Of a stretch of DNA of 39,694 nt, positions 16,504-25,675 are shown one piece after another. The position numbers and the translations under genes were made by a program. Source of the DNA: an uncultured Prevotella sp. Its GTDB lineage: Bacteria > Bacteroidota > Bacteroidia > Bacteroidales > Bacteroidaceae. A model generated the notes under the pieces. It ran no database searches. It saw only the letters and a list, made by a program, of their open reading frames with translations, and was not told where the DNA came from. Within the stretch, counting starts at the first letter, position 1, and every line of letters starts with the position of its first letter. Location of the stretch: assembly GCA_905236815.1 (NCBI GenBank), contig CAJOPE010000025.1, positions 1-39,694 of the forward strand, written 5' to 3'.

Positions 16504-19302
16504 ATGAAAAATAGAATCTATTCCCTGCTTTTTGCAATGTTGCCGTTGGCAGTCTCTGCTCAACAGTCTATAGATTTGAGTGGCGACTGGTCTGGAAAGA
16601 CCAATCGTGGAGAGAAAGTATTCCGACTTCCTGGTAGTAATCTTACCAATAATTTTGGTGATGAGCTATCGGTAGATACCAAGTGGACTGGCTCCCTTTA
16701 CGACTCTTCTTTCTATTTCAATCCTAGAATGGAGAAGTATCGTCGAAAAGGACAAATGAAATTTCCGTTCTTTTTAACTCCAAACAAGCATTTCACGGGT
16801 ACTATTACCTATACCCGAAAAGTGGATATTCCAAAGGATTGGAAAAAACGAAGGGTTCTTTTGAATTTGGAGCGTGCCCATATCGAAACTCGTGTATTCG
16901 TGAATGGAAAGGAGGCTGGACATCAGATGAGTTTGAATACTCCTCATGTTTATGACCTTACTTCCTTGGTCTCTTTTGGAAAGCAGAATGAGATTCAAAT
17001 CGCCGTATATAACGGGATTGAGAATGTATGTGTCGGTCAGGATTCACATAGTGTAACCGATCAGACACAAGGTAACTGGAATGGCATTGTTGGAAAGATA
17101 GAATTACAGGCTAGAGGACAGAACTTCATTGAGAATGTGAAGGTTTTCCCTGATATTCATCAGGGTGAGGCTAAAGTCGTAGTTCGTTCGAAGGCTAAGA
17201 AATTCCTGTTCCAGATAAACGGTAGCGAGGTGAAGGCATCTAAGCAGAATGATTCAACTTATATCTTGTCCATCAGTAATCCTAGACTCTGGTCGGAATT
17301 TGATCCTTATCTTTACAACCTTACTGTAGCAAGTAAGGATGATAAAGTGGAAACAACTTTCGGAATGCGTGAGATTACAGTGAAGGGTCCTCAGATTCTT
17401 CTAAATGGTAAGCCTATTTATGTGAGAGGAACTGTAGAGAACTGCAATTTTCCATTGACAGGTTTCCCACCAACAGATGTGGAGAGTTGGGAACGTATTT
17501 TCCGTCAGTGCAAGAACTATGGGCTGAATACTATGCGCTTCCATAGTTATTGTCCACCAGAGGCTGCCTTTACAGCTGCCGATAAAGTCGGTTTCTATCT
17601 TCAGCCAGAAGGTCCATCCTGGCCTAACCATGGTGTAAAACTTCGTCGTAAAATGTATATTGATACTTATTTGATGGAGGAAACTCAACGCATGGTGGAG
17701 GCCTATGGTAATCATGCTTCTTTTGTCATGATGTCAGCAGGAAATGAACCTGCAGGCGACTGGGTGCGTTGGGGTAATGACTGGGTGGATTATTGGAAGA
17801 AAACCGATAATCGTCGCATCTACTGCAGCTTCAATGTTGGCGGTGGATGGGCCTGGGATTCTGGTAGTGAGTATCATGCCAAGGCGGGAGCTAGAGGTCT
17901 TGATTGGGAAAAGAAGGCACCTCAGTCTGTGGATGACTATTATCAGCAGTTGTTGTTCCCTCGAAATTATAAGGATAAGGAACCTAACAACAGTCCGATT
18001 ATCGCTCATGAGCAAGGACAGTGGTGTGTCTTTCCTGATTTGAAGGAACGCAGCCAATATACTGGGGTATATAAGGCATACAACTTCGATATCTTTGAGG
18101 ATTTGCTCAATGAGAATGGTATGGGATCAATGGCAGAGAAATTCCTCAAGAGTAGTGGCAAGTTGCAAACCTTATGCTATAAGTTTGAGACTGAGCGTAA
18201 TCTTAGAACTAAGGATTATGCAGGTTTCTTGTATTTGGGATTGAACGATTATAGTGGACAGGGAACAGCTTTGGTAGGTCCGTTGAATGTATTTTGGAGA
18301 GAGAAGGGATATGTAGATGCTTTGCAATGGCGACAGTTCTGTAATGAGGTGGTAGCTATGGCTGAATTTCCAAAATTCACTTTTGAGGCAGGAGAGGATG
18401 TTAGTGCATCTATTGATTTCTATAATGCTTCTCCTGAGGATATTAAAGAGGCTACAATTATGTATCATTTCATCCAGGCGGATGATAATGGTACGAAAGC
18501 TTTATCTGGTAGAATGATAAAGGATATTCCTGTGGGAAAGACTTTGAAGTCTTTTTCTATTCCACTGATGACCAACGTTGATAAGGCTCAGAAACTGACA
18601 CTTGAAATTGATGTCCTGGCAAAGGGAAAGTCTTATTCTAACAGTTATGATTATTGGGTATATCCTACGGTTAAAGAAGATGTAGTACTTCCAAAGGATA
18701 TCTTAATCACAGATACACTTTCTGATGAAGCTATAAAGACACTAAAGAAAGGTGGAAAAGTTCTACTTACTGCTGCTGGTAAAGTGCGTTATGGTAATGA
18801 TGTTAAACAGCAATATCTACCTGTATTCTGGAATACAAGTTGGTTCAAGATGCGTCCTCCTCATACTACTGGTGCAACCATTCAGCAAGAGCATGGTCTA
18901 TTCAAGAATTTCCCTACAGATGATTGGAGTAACCTAAACTGGTGGGAGTTGTTGAATAAGGCGCAGGTAATGAATTTGGCAGAGTTCCCAAAAGACTATC
19001 AGAGTCCAATTCAGCCTATTGATACCTGGCATGTAAGTCGCAAGTTGGGAATGTTAGTTGAGGCTAAAGTGTTGAAAGGTAAACTTTTGATGACTACTAT
19101 GGATATTACCAGGAATTTGGATAATCGAATAGTAGCTCGTCAGATGCGAAAGGCAATTCTCGATTATATGATGAGTGGTGACTTTAATCCATCACTTGTT
19201 CTAGAGCCACAGGTTATTACCGATCTTTTTGAGAAGACGGCACCAGCAGTGAATATGTTCACTAAGGATTCACCTGATGAACTGAAGCCAAAACTGAAAT
19301 GA
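16504..19302 (+). CDS. GH2-family glycoside hydrolase
   Basis: A 932-residue secreted enzyme of clan GH-A/GH2. The start at ATG 16504 is preferred because it directly gives the signal peptide MKNRIYSLLFAMLPLAVSA-Q; an in-frame TTG at 16489 is less likely. Seen: jelly-roll domain (FTGTITYTRKVDIP...ERAHIETRVFVNGKEAG), Ig-like domain, and a barrel with acid/base Glu415 in SAGNEP and probable nucleophile Glu503 in IAHEQGQW. The region after about 620 is a strand-rich C-terminal extension with a flavodoxin-like LITDTLSDEAIKTLKKGGKVLL segment. The sequence around both Glu residues departs from lacZ-type enzymes, so the sugar (galactose, glucuronate or arabinopyranose) cannot be assigned. It ends the long operon. 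Confidence 0.85.
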   Translation: MKNRIYSLLFAMLPLAVSAQQSIDLSGDWSGKTNRGEKVFRLPGSNLTNNFGDELSVDTKWTGSLYDSSFYFNPRMEKYRRKGQMKFPFFLTPNKHFTGTITYTRKVDIPKDWKKRRVLLNLERAHIETRVFVNGKEAGHQMSLNTPHVYDLTSLVSFGKQNEIQIAVYNGIENVCVGQDSHSVTDQTQGNWNGIVGKIELQARGQNFIENVKVFPDIHQGEAKVVVRSKAKKFLFQINGSEVKASKQNDSTYILSISNPRLWSEFDPYLYNLTVASKDDKVETTFGMREITVKGPQILLNGKPIYVRGTVENCNFPLTGFPPTDVESWERIFRQCKNYGLNTMRFHSYCPPEAAFTAADKVGFYLQPEGPSWPNHGVKLRRKMYIDTYLMEETQRMVEAYGNHASFVMMSAGNEPAGDWVRWGNDWVDYWKKTDNRRIYCSFNVGGGWAWDSGSEYHAKAGARGLDWEKKAPQSVDDYYQQLLFPRNYKDKEPNNSPIIAHEQGQWCVFPDLKERSQYTGVYKAYNFDIFEDLLNENGMGSMAEKFLKSSGKLQTLCYKFETERNLRTKDYAGFLYLGLNDYSGQGTALVGPLNVFWREKGYVDALQWRQFCNEVVAMAEFPKFTFEAGEDVSASIDFYNASPEDIKEATIMYHFIQADDNGTKALSGRMIKDIPVGKTLKSFSIPLMTNVDKAQKLTLEIDVLAKGKSYSNSYDYWVYPTVKEDVVLPKDILITDTLSDEAIKTLKKGGKVLLTAAGKVRYGNDVKQQYLPVFWNTSWFKMRPPHTTGATIQQEHGLFKNFPTDDWSNLNWWELLNKAQVMNLAEFPKDYQSPIQPIDTWHVSRKLGMLVEAKVLKGKLLMTTMDITRNLDNRIVARQMRKAILDYMMSGDFNPSLVLEPQVITDLFEKTAPAVNMFTKDSPDELKPKLK

Positions 19303-19328
19303 TAAGGTAGAATAATCAAATATTAAAG

Positions 19329-19357
19329 TTTAGAGAAATATAAATATAGTAACTTTG
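19329..19357 (+). promoter_or_regulatory. Promoter of the tandem acetylesterase gene
   Basis: TAACTTTG (19350-19357) matches the -7 consensus, with a weak -33 element TTTA at 19329-19332 (17-bp spacer). The start codon at 19382 lies 24 bp downstream. Confidence 0.6.
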
Positions 19358-19381
19358 CACAAGTTATAACAAACTGTTTTC

Positions 19382-21016
19382 ATGAAAAGAATAATTACAG
19401 CTTATGCTATGATGTCGATGGCTTGTACAATGGCCATGGCTCAGAGTTTTGACAATCTTCCAGATCCTGTTGAAGATGTCAACAAAGTAGTTGATAATAC
19501 TCCTGATAGTATTGGAAAGGCTTTGATGTCTCGTCCTGCACCAGGTACTACCCGTAAAGGTAATAACCCAGTATTGTTCCTTATTGGTAACTCCACAATG
19601 CGTAATGGTACTAAGGGTAATGGTGCCAATGGTCAGTGGGGTTGGGGATTTTTCGCCAATAAATATTTCGATGGTCGCAAGATCTCTGTTGAGAATCAGG
19701 CTTTGGGTGGTATGAGTACCCGTACCTATTATACTAAGTTATGGGGAGCAGTACGTGATTCACTTAAGGCTGGCGATTGGGTGATCATCTCAATCGGCCA
19801 TAATGACAATGGTCCTTATGATAGTGGTCGTGCTCGTGCCGTTATCCCAGGGACAGGTGAGGATTCCATACATATTAAGATAAAGGAAACTGGGGTAGAG
19901 GAAACTGTCTATAGCTATGGCGGTTATCTTCGCAGATATATTGCTGAATGTCGTGCCAAAGGAGCACACCCAATCTTGATGTCGTTGACTCCTCGTGATG
20001 CCTTTGATGAGAAGACGGGTAAAATCATCCGCAAACCACAGACAGGATGGGCTGCTATTGTTGCTGCTGAAGAGGGTGTACCTTTTGTTGACCTGAATGA
20101 AATTAGTGGTCACAAACTCGATACTTATAGCAAGTGGAAGGAGAAATATCATTTCTTCGGCGATCATATCCATTCAAGTGCATGGGGTGCTGAGATGAAT
20201 GCCCGAAGTGCTGCAGAAGGCTTGATGGCTAGTAGAAACCCTGATTTGAAGCCTTTGCAGGATATGATCATCAATGTTACCTTGCCAACTTATCCTGTTC
20301 AGCGTGAGGAAGGAAAGCCTGTAGTTTGGATTACTGGTGACTCTACTGTTAAGAATGCTGATAAGGAGAAAGATGGTATGTGGGGATGGGGCTCTCAGGC
20401 AGAGACCGTTTTTGATAAGAAGAAAATCACCTGTTATAATGCGGCAATGGCTGGAAGAAGTACTCGAAGCTATATTCGTGAAGGTAGATGGGAGAAAGTT
20501 TACAATAGCTTGAAACCAGGCGACTTCGTTCTGATTCAGTTTGGTCATAATGATATCTGTCCTATTGATGACAAGAAAGAGCGTGGCGTTATCCCAGGAA
20601 CAGCTGATACCTGTCATGTTTATAAGATGGAGAAAGATGGTCGCTTTGAGGTGGTTTACAGTTTTGGATGGTATCTCAAGAAGATGATTGATGATACAAA
20701 GGAAAAGGGAGCAACTCCTATTCTTGTATCACTTACCACACGAAATGAATGGCCTGGAGGAAAGGTGGAGCGTCGCAATGACTCTTATGGAAAGTGGTAT
20801 CGTGAGATTGTTAAGGAAACAGGTTGTGAATTCCTGGATGCTCATAATTTGATAGCAGACTATCTCGATAAGCATTACAAGAGCAAGGAGAGTGCTGCTG
20901 AATACTTCAAGAAAGACCATACTCATACGAGTTTGAAGGGAGCCCGAAACAATGCAAAAATGATTGCAAAAGGTTTGAAGGAAATCAATAGTCCGTTGGC
21001 CAAATTCCTCAAATAG
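19382..21016 (+). CDS. Tandem double-domain rhamnogalacturonan acetylesterase (two CE12-type SGNH modules)
   Basis: Deacetylation of pectin, probably RG-I. The protein has a signal peptide (ends MAMA-Q) and two complete SGNH modules in one chain. Module 1 (about 62-280): Ser71 in GNST, GHNDN, Asp261/His264 in GDHIH. Module 2 (about 312-535): Ser321 in GDST, GHNDI, Asp512/His515 in DHTH. Both catalytic triads look intact. The modules share long parallel stretches (the WGWG segment, RAVIPGT/RGVIPGT, VYSYGGYL/VYSFGWYL), so they arose by duplication within CE12, yet they are clearly diverged. The gene has its own promoter and a terminator at 21042-21091. Confidence 0.9.
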   Translation: MKRIITAYAMMSMACTMAMAQSFDNLPDPVEDVNKVVDNTPDSIGKALMSRPAPGTTRKGNNPVLFLIGNSTMRNGTKGNGANGQWGWGFFANKYFDGRKISVENQALGGMSTRTYYTKLWGAVRDSLKAGDWVIISIGHNDNGPYDSGRARAVIPGTGEDSIHIKIKETGVEETVYSYGGYLRRYIAECRAKGAHPILMSLTPRDAFDEKTGKIIRKPQTGWAAIVAAEEGVPFVDLNEISGHKLDTYSKWKEKYHFFGDHIHSSAWGAEMNARSAAEGLMASRNPDLKPLQDMIINVTLPTYPVQREEGKPVVWITGDSTVKNADKEKDGMWGWGSQAETVFDKKKITCYNAAMAGRSTRSYIREGRWEKVYNSLKPGDFVLIQFGHNDICPIDDKKERGVIPGTADTCHVYKMEKDGRFEVVYSFGWYLKKMIDDTKEKGATPILVSLTTRNEWPGGKVERRNDSYGKWYREIVKETGCEFLDAHNLIADYLDKHYKSKESAAEYFKKDHTHTSLKGARNNAKMIAKGLKEINSPLAKFLK

Positions 21017-21041
21017 AAATTGTTGAAAGTTAATATATTAA

Positions 21042-21091
21042 GAAAAAAGCCATTTGCCTAGGAGTTATCCAACAGGCATTTGGCTTTTTTC
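21042..21091. terminator. Hairpin terminator between convergent genes
   Basis: AAAAAAGCCATTTGCCT and AGGCATTTGGCTTTTTT form a hairpin with a small internal mismatch, flanked by an A-run and a T-run. It can serve both the tandem esterase (+) and the regulator gene (-) that meet here. Confidence 0.8.
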
Positions 21092-21141
21092 TTTTCTTTT
21101 ATTTTCAATAAAAAGTTCTTAACCTCACTAATATTCGCAAT

Positions 21142-24100
21142 TTATTGCTTGAATTTGGATGGTGCTACACCATATTTCTGTTTGAAGCATTTGTTGAAGT
21201 AGGAAGCATCAGGAATACCAACTTTGTATCCAATCTCTGATATTGTAAGGTCGCCCTGTTGAATAAGTTCAACGGCCTTTTCCATTCTAATATTCATAAT
21301 GTATTTGTTTGGAGATATTCCGTAAAGATCTTTCATCTTACCATAGAATTTAGTACGTCCCATCTTCATGGCACTTGCCAAGGTATCTACAGAGAAATTA
21401 GAGTCATCTAGATGAAGTGCTATCAGATTGTCAACTTGGTCCTTGAACTTCTTATCTTGAACTACAGTAATGACAACTGGCTGCTGAATTGGTGCAGGGT
21501 CTTGTATTGTAGATTCTTCCTGTGGAGTAGCAATGTGTTTATTGCTCCATTTCATCAGCTGAATCATTCTTGCAATCAGTAGTTTGAAATTGCAAGGCTT
21601 AACCATGTAGTCATCAGCTCCAGCCTGGTATCCTTTTATTTGATGAGTTTCGTCATCAAGGGCTGTCAGCATGATTACTGGGATATTGGTGTAGTTGGCT
21701 TCTTTTTTAAGCGTGCTGACAATTTCATATCCGTCTGTATCTGGAAGCATCACATCGCAAAGAATCAAGTCAGGATGATTCTCTCGAATACCCTTTAGAC
21801 CAGTTTCACCAGTCATATAACAGAGGGTCTGGAAATAGATGCTTATTTCATCTTTGATCTGCTGCATCATGTCAGGATCATCCTCAATGATAACGACCTT
21901 TTGGTTGTTGAGGGCTTCAGGTTTCATCACTTGAATTATTTCCTCGCTTTCCTTGATACTCTGCTGGGTTGTATCGAAGACTGTTGTCTTCTGGAACTCA
22001 TCTTCTGAATAGACACTATCGTTGGTAGGCAGGGTAACGGTGAAGAGAGAGCCTCCCTGTTCGGTTAATCGCTTGTAGGTGAGTTTGCCATGATGTAGTT
22101 CGGCTGCTTTATGAGCGGTGTAAAGACCTATGCCCATACCTCCTCTTGAGGCTTTTCCCTTCATAAAAGGAGAGAAGAGGGCCTGCAACTGTTCTTCGCT
22201 GATTCCATTTCCTGAATCCTCAACAGTGATAGTTAAATTCTTTATCTCTGCATCATGCGCAACACGGATGTTAACAGTTCCTCTTTCGGGAGTATATTTA
22301 ATGGCATTTGAAATCAAATTATATACAATAGTCTCGATCATTTCATGGTCGAAAAGCATTTCAAAATGTTTCTCGAATGGGGTATAGGTGATCGAGAGTG
22401 CTTTCTGTTTTGAAAGACTCCAAAGGTCAAGATAAATTTCACGGATAAACTCAATGATATCTCCCCGTGTAACTTGTAGTTTCTCATTACCCGTATTAAT
22501 TTTGCGGAATTCCATCAGTTGGTTCACCAATCGAAGTAGTCGCTTGGTTCCTCTCGCTGCAGTTTGCACATCTTGACGGGATTTGGCGTTTTCTGATTGC
22601 GATAACTTATTGATGGCATTCTGTATGATGGCTAATGGCGTACGGAATTCGTGAGTGATATTGGTAAAGAAGTTCAAACGGAACTCAGTAAGTTCTTTCT
22701 CTACTTGTACCTCACGATCGAGGGCAATCTGAACACGAATGCTGTGATAGATAAACCAAATAGCTCCTCCTAAGAATAACAAGTAGAGCATCCATGCCCA
22801 CCATGTGTTATACCAAGGTTGATTAATGATGATTTCAAGAGTTGTCTCTTTACTCCACATATTATTCCTGAAAGTTTTTACATGGAAAGTATAATGTCCA
22901 GGACTAAGATTGCTATAATCTGCCTTGTTGTCACTGGTTACCTTGCACCACGTTTCATCTTCTCCTTCCAGATAATAAGAGTAGAGCTGACTTTCAATTT
23001 CACGATAATTGAAGTTGCTATAATAGATAGTCAGTGAGTTTTGTATATGTTCGAAATCAATAGATTGTGTGGTACAAAGGGACTGGCTCAGCAGAAGACT
23101 ATCTTGATTATTTTCGTAGATACTACTACCATTGATTGTGATATCTGTGATGCGGGCTGGGAGAGGCTGAAGACTTTTACGGTGATGCTCGTCATCGGAT
23201 GGATTGATTTCTGCAATACCATAGCCAGTTCCGAAAAGGATAGTTCCTTTATCGGTAACATAGGCACTATTTTCTGAGAAGAAATTGCTCTGAATGTTAG
23301 GACTTGCAGTATATTTGTTCACGGAGTTGTCTTTCTTGTTGATGCGCGACAATCCTTCCTCTGTACTCGCCCAGACATATCCATATTTATCTTGAACTAT
23401 TGTTTTTACATTGTTGTTGCTGAGGCCTTCATTGGTTGAAATCTCCCGGTAGGTCATATTCTCAGCTCCTCTCGAAAAATCGCATTTAAGTAATCCGCAA
23501 CCTGTGACGCCTGCCCATACGGTCAGGTCATCAGTCTTTTTCAGACAGATTACCTCATCATTAGGGAATTTTCCGTTTCTTACATTATATTTTAAGAAGT
23601 CTTTTTCTGTGAAGTTTCGCTTGCTTACATTTATATAATAGAGGCCATTGTAAGTAGCAATCCATAAATCGCCATAGTGAGAAGTTTCCAAATCATGAAT
23701 ACGGCTTTCGTTGTACTCATTGTTAAGATATGTCTTAAATTTCAGAGGAGCACCTTCTTTATATTCCGTCATCAGCAGTCCTGCTCCCCAGGATGCAAGC
23801 CAGATCCTTCCAAATTTATCCTCAACTACATCGAAAAAGTCGTCGATGGGAACGTGGTGTATTGAATCTTTGCTGCTATAGTGCACACCATCCACATAAA
23901 GTCCATCACCACGGGTAGCTACCCATTCATGACCTTTAGAGTCGAGCAGGTAGCCATAGGTGCTGGCTTTTGATTCTTTGACAAGATGGAATCCATTGCC
24001 AGGATTGTAGGTATATACCTTGTTGTTTCGGGTGTTGCAATAGATATTGCCGTCTTTTCCTTTATAAATAAGGCGTACATAATTGCTCCAGTCTCCTTTC

Positions 24101-25395
24101 TTGGTTGGATCTGGAATATAAATTTTTGTGGAAGAACCTCCAAAAGGGGTTATCAGACTGATGCCGGCTCCCTCTGTGGAAATCCAAATGCAGTCAGAAC
24201 TGTCCACCATAACATCCAACAGGTAGTTGGAGTAGATGAGAGGGTCTTCATCCTCTGCTGTATATTGATGCGTCTGCCAGGTCTTAGGGTCGAGGGTAAA
24301 CAAACCACTACCATATGATGCAATATAGAAAAGTCCATTCTTATCGTGGTCAAATTGGTAGATGCCGTTTCTGTCATTACTGAAAGGTGCATTTGGGTTA
24401 ATGAAAATCTTTTTTACATCTCCCATTGGTGGAAATACCCATAGGTATCCCGATTTGTTCGCCACAAAAATATAACCATTATCCATTCCCTGCAGACTGG
24501 CATTTGGTATCTGATATTCTTCATCGGTTGAATAGATACCATGTGTTAAGTCCAGACAATAGGTCTTTTCCTTGGTAAAAAGAATCCACTTGCTGTTCCA
24601 TACAATATCCTTTCTGCCCTTGTCGAGGTAGCCCATTGCAGAAGACAAAGTTACTTTCTTGCGGGGTCTTCCTTCTGCCGATAATACCCATGCTGTTTGT
24701 GTGTTCTTGTCGAAAGCAAGAATGTTTCCTGCATAGATATTGCTGCAGATGATATCATGGCCTGCCAGAAATGTCTTGCTGCCATGAACACTGTCGAATT
24801 TTACGATACCATTGTCGGTGGCAATCCAGATATTCTGATTGGCATCTTCAAAAATATTGTGAATATTGTTCGAGGGAAGTTTATGATTGCCTTTGGTGAG
24901 ATCATTGCATTCTATTTTTCCATCCTTATATGTAATGTGTCGAATTCCTGATGTCTTGTTGTAAATCCATAGACCATTGGAACTCATATAACGATTGCTA
25001 TAAGGAACAGAATCTTCACCTTCTTTCAGGTTCATACTCACAAATCGATCCTTGTGTAAATCTATACAAGAATATTTGAAAGTATTTGAAGCCAGCCATA
25101 ACAAATTGTTCTCTTTGTCAAGAATCAATTTACTGATGTGGTGGGTTTGATTTTGATTGGGATTTGCGCTGTATCCATTAAAGTTGACAAATCGATAACC
25201 ATCAAAACGGCTCAAGCCCGCAGTACCTCCCACCCAAATGAAACCATTGGAATCTTGTACAATTGTACGGATAGTATTGCTAGGTAAGCCATTTACTGCT
25301 GATAGTCTTCGGGTTTTATAAAGATCATTTTGCGCATTGGTTGTAAGTGCGGCTAATAGCAGTAATAAATATAATAGGTAGCGGAGTAATTTCAT
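21142..25395 (-). CDS. Hybrid two-component system regulator (sensor, kinase, receiver, AraC output)
   Basis: Probable regulator of this pectin locus, sensing a glycan fragment in the periplasm and switching on the PUL genes. The start ATG at 25395 gives the signal/anchor sequence MKLLRYLLYLLLLLAALTTNA; an upstream TTG frame would run through the promoter. Seen in 1417 residues: beta-propeller sensor repeats (about 25-780, many SNGFIWVGG/DGLYVD-type units), Y_Y_Y domain (about 795-858), one membrane segment (866-886), HisKA with phospho-acceptor His915 in THEFRTPL, HATPase with N1026/N1030 and GxGIGLY, receiver with phospho-acceptor Asp1214 in CDVMLPD and the conserved Lys in MVKPC, and a C-terminal AraC helix-turn-helix (about 1316-1417). 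All key residues are present. It faces the left arm and is followed by a shared terminator. Confidence 0.95.
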   Translation of the reverse strand: MKLLRYLLYLLLLLAALTTNAQNDLYKTRRLSAVNGLPSNTIRTIVQDSNGFIWVGGTAGLSRFDGYRFVNFNGYSANPNQNQTHHISKLILDKENNLLWLASNTFKYSCIDLHKDRFVSMNLKEGEDSVPYSNRYMSSNGLWIYNKTSGIRHITYKDGKIECNDLTKGNHKLPSNNIHNIFEDANQNIWIATDNGIVKFDSVHGSKTFLAGHDIICSNIYAGNILAFDKNTQTAWVLSAEGRPRKKVTLSSAMGYLDKGRKDIVWNSKWILFTKEKTYCLDLTHGIYSTDEEYQIPNASLQGMDNGYIFVANKSGYLWVFPPMGDVKKIFINPNAPFSNDRNGIYQFDHDKNGLFYIASYGSGLFTLDPKTWQTHQYTAEDEDPLIYSNYLLDVMVDSSDCIWISTEGAGISLITPFGGSSTKIYIPDPTKKGDWSNYVRLIYKGKDGNIYCNTRNNKVYTYNPGNGFHLVKESKASTYGYLLDSKGHEWVATRGDGLYVDGVHYSSKDSIHHVPIDDFFDVVEDKFGRIWLASWGAGLLMTEYKEGAPLKFKTYLNNEYNESRIHDLETSHYGDLWIATYNGLYYINVSKRNFTEKDFLKYNVRNGKFPNDEVICLKKTDDLTVWAGVTGCGLLKCDFSRGAENMTYREISTNEGLSNNNVKTIVQDKYGYVWASTEEGLSRINKKDNSVNKYTASPNIQSNFFSENSAYVTDKGTILFGTGYGIAEINPSDDEHHRKSLQPLPARITDITINGSSIYENNQDSLLLSQSLCTTQSIDFEHIQNSLTIYYSNFNYREIESQLYSYYLEGEDETWCKVTSDNKADYSNLSPGHYTFHVKTFRNNMWSKETTLEIIINQPWYNTWWAWMLYLLFLGGAIWFIYHSIRVQIALDREVQVEKELTEFRLNFFTNITHEFRTPLAIIQNAINKLSQSENAKSRQDVQTAARGTKRLLRLVNQLMEFRKINTGNEKLQVTRGDIIEFIREIYLDLWSLSKQKALSITYTPFEKHFEMLFDHEMIETIVYNLISNAIKYTPERGTVNIRVAHDAEIKNLTITVEDSGNGISEEQLQALFSPFMKGKASRGGMGIGLYTAHKAAELHHGKLTYKRLTEQGGSLFTVTLPTNDSVYSEDEFQKTTVFDTTQQSIKESEEIIQVMKPEALNNQKVVIIEDDPDMMQQIKDEISIYFQTLCYMTGETGLKGIRENHPDLILCDVMLPDTDGYEIVSTLKKEANYTNIPVIMLTALDDETHQIKGYQAGADDYMVKPCNFKLLIARMIQLMKWSNKHIATPQEESTIQDPAPIQQPVVITVVQDKKFKDQVDNLIALHLDDSNFSVDTLASAMKMGRTKFYGKMKDLYGISPNKYIMNIRMEKAVELIQQGDLTISEIGYKVGIPDASYFNKCFKQKYGVAPSKFKQ

Positions 25396-25419
25396 TCGTC
25401 CTCTTTTGTATTCTGGACG

Positions 25420-25453
25420 CAAAGATAATAAAAAAAATGGAACTTTGTACAAA
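25420..25453 (-). promoter_or_regulatory. Promoter of the hybrid regulator gene
   Basis: On the - strand, TATCTTTG (25420-25427) is preceded by TTTG (25450-25453) with a 22-bp spacer. The start codon at 25395 is about 24 bp downstream, which supports the shorter start. Confidence 0.7.
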
Positions 25454-25502
25454 TTTACACGTTTTCGTACGATATTACCTATTAAAACCTACAAGATAGT
25501 AT

Positions 25503-25637
25503 TACTTTTGCAAGTGGAAACATTAAAATAGATTAGATATAATAGTTTGTTCGCAAAATAAATCACTTAGGTTAATTTATTTGATTTTAGGTTAAACAAT
25601 AGATAAGGCGAGCTGTGAAGCCCGCCTCTATTTTTTT
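25503..25637 (+). ncRNA. Candidate small RNA between the regulator and pyrophosphatase genes
   Basis: On the + strand a -7-type box TACTTTTG (25503-25510) is followed about 100 bp later by GGCGAGC (25607-25613), a 6-nt loop and GCCCGCC (25620-25626), then seven T residues (25631-25637): the shape of an intrinsic terminator pointing away from both neighbouring genes. No ORF lies between. A -33 element is not evident. The same hairpin may simply be a poor bidirectional terminator for the pyrophosphatase gene, so this is a candidate only. Confidence 0.3.
25567..25595 (+). repeat. Two direct repeats TTAGGTTAA 20 bp apart
   Basis: TTAGGTTAA occurs at 25567-25575 and 25587-25595, on the same face of the helix. 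The core resembles TAGTTAAAA found before PUL promoters. It could be a regulator site; location is 140-180 bp upstream of the hybrid regulator promoter. Confidence 0.5.
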
Positions 25638-25643
25638 AGGTTG

Positions 25644-25675
25644 TCCTCCCCATTTGAGGAGGATGTTTTTATTTT
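25644..25675 (+). terminator. Second hairpin with T-tract next to the pyrophosphatase stop codon
   Basis: TCCTCC (25644-25649) and GGAGGA (25658-25663) form a stem with an 8-nt loop; a T-rich stretch follows on the + strand and overlaps the stop codon of the - strand gene. It is oriented to stop + strand transcripts. Confidence 0.45.
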
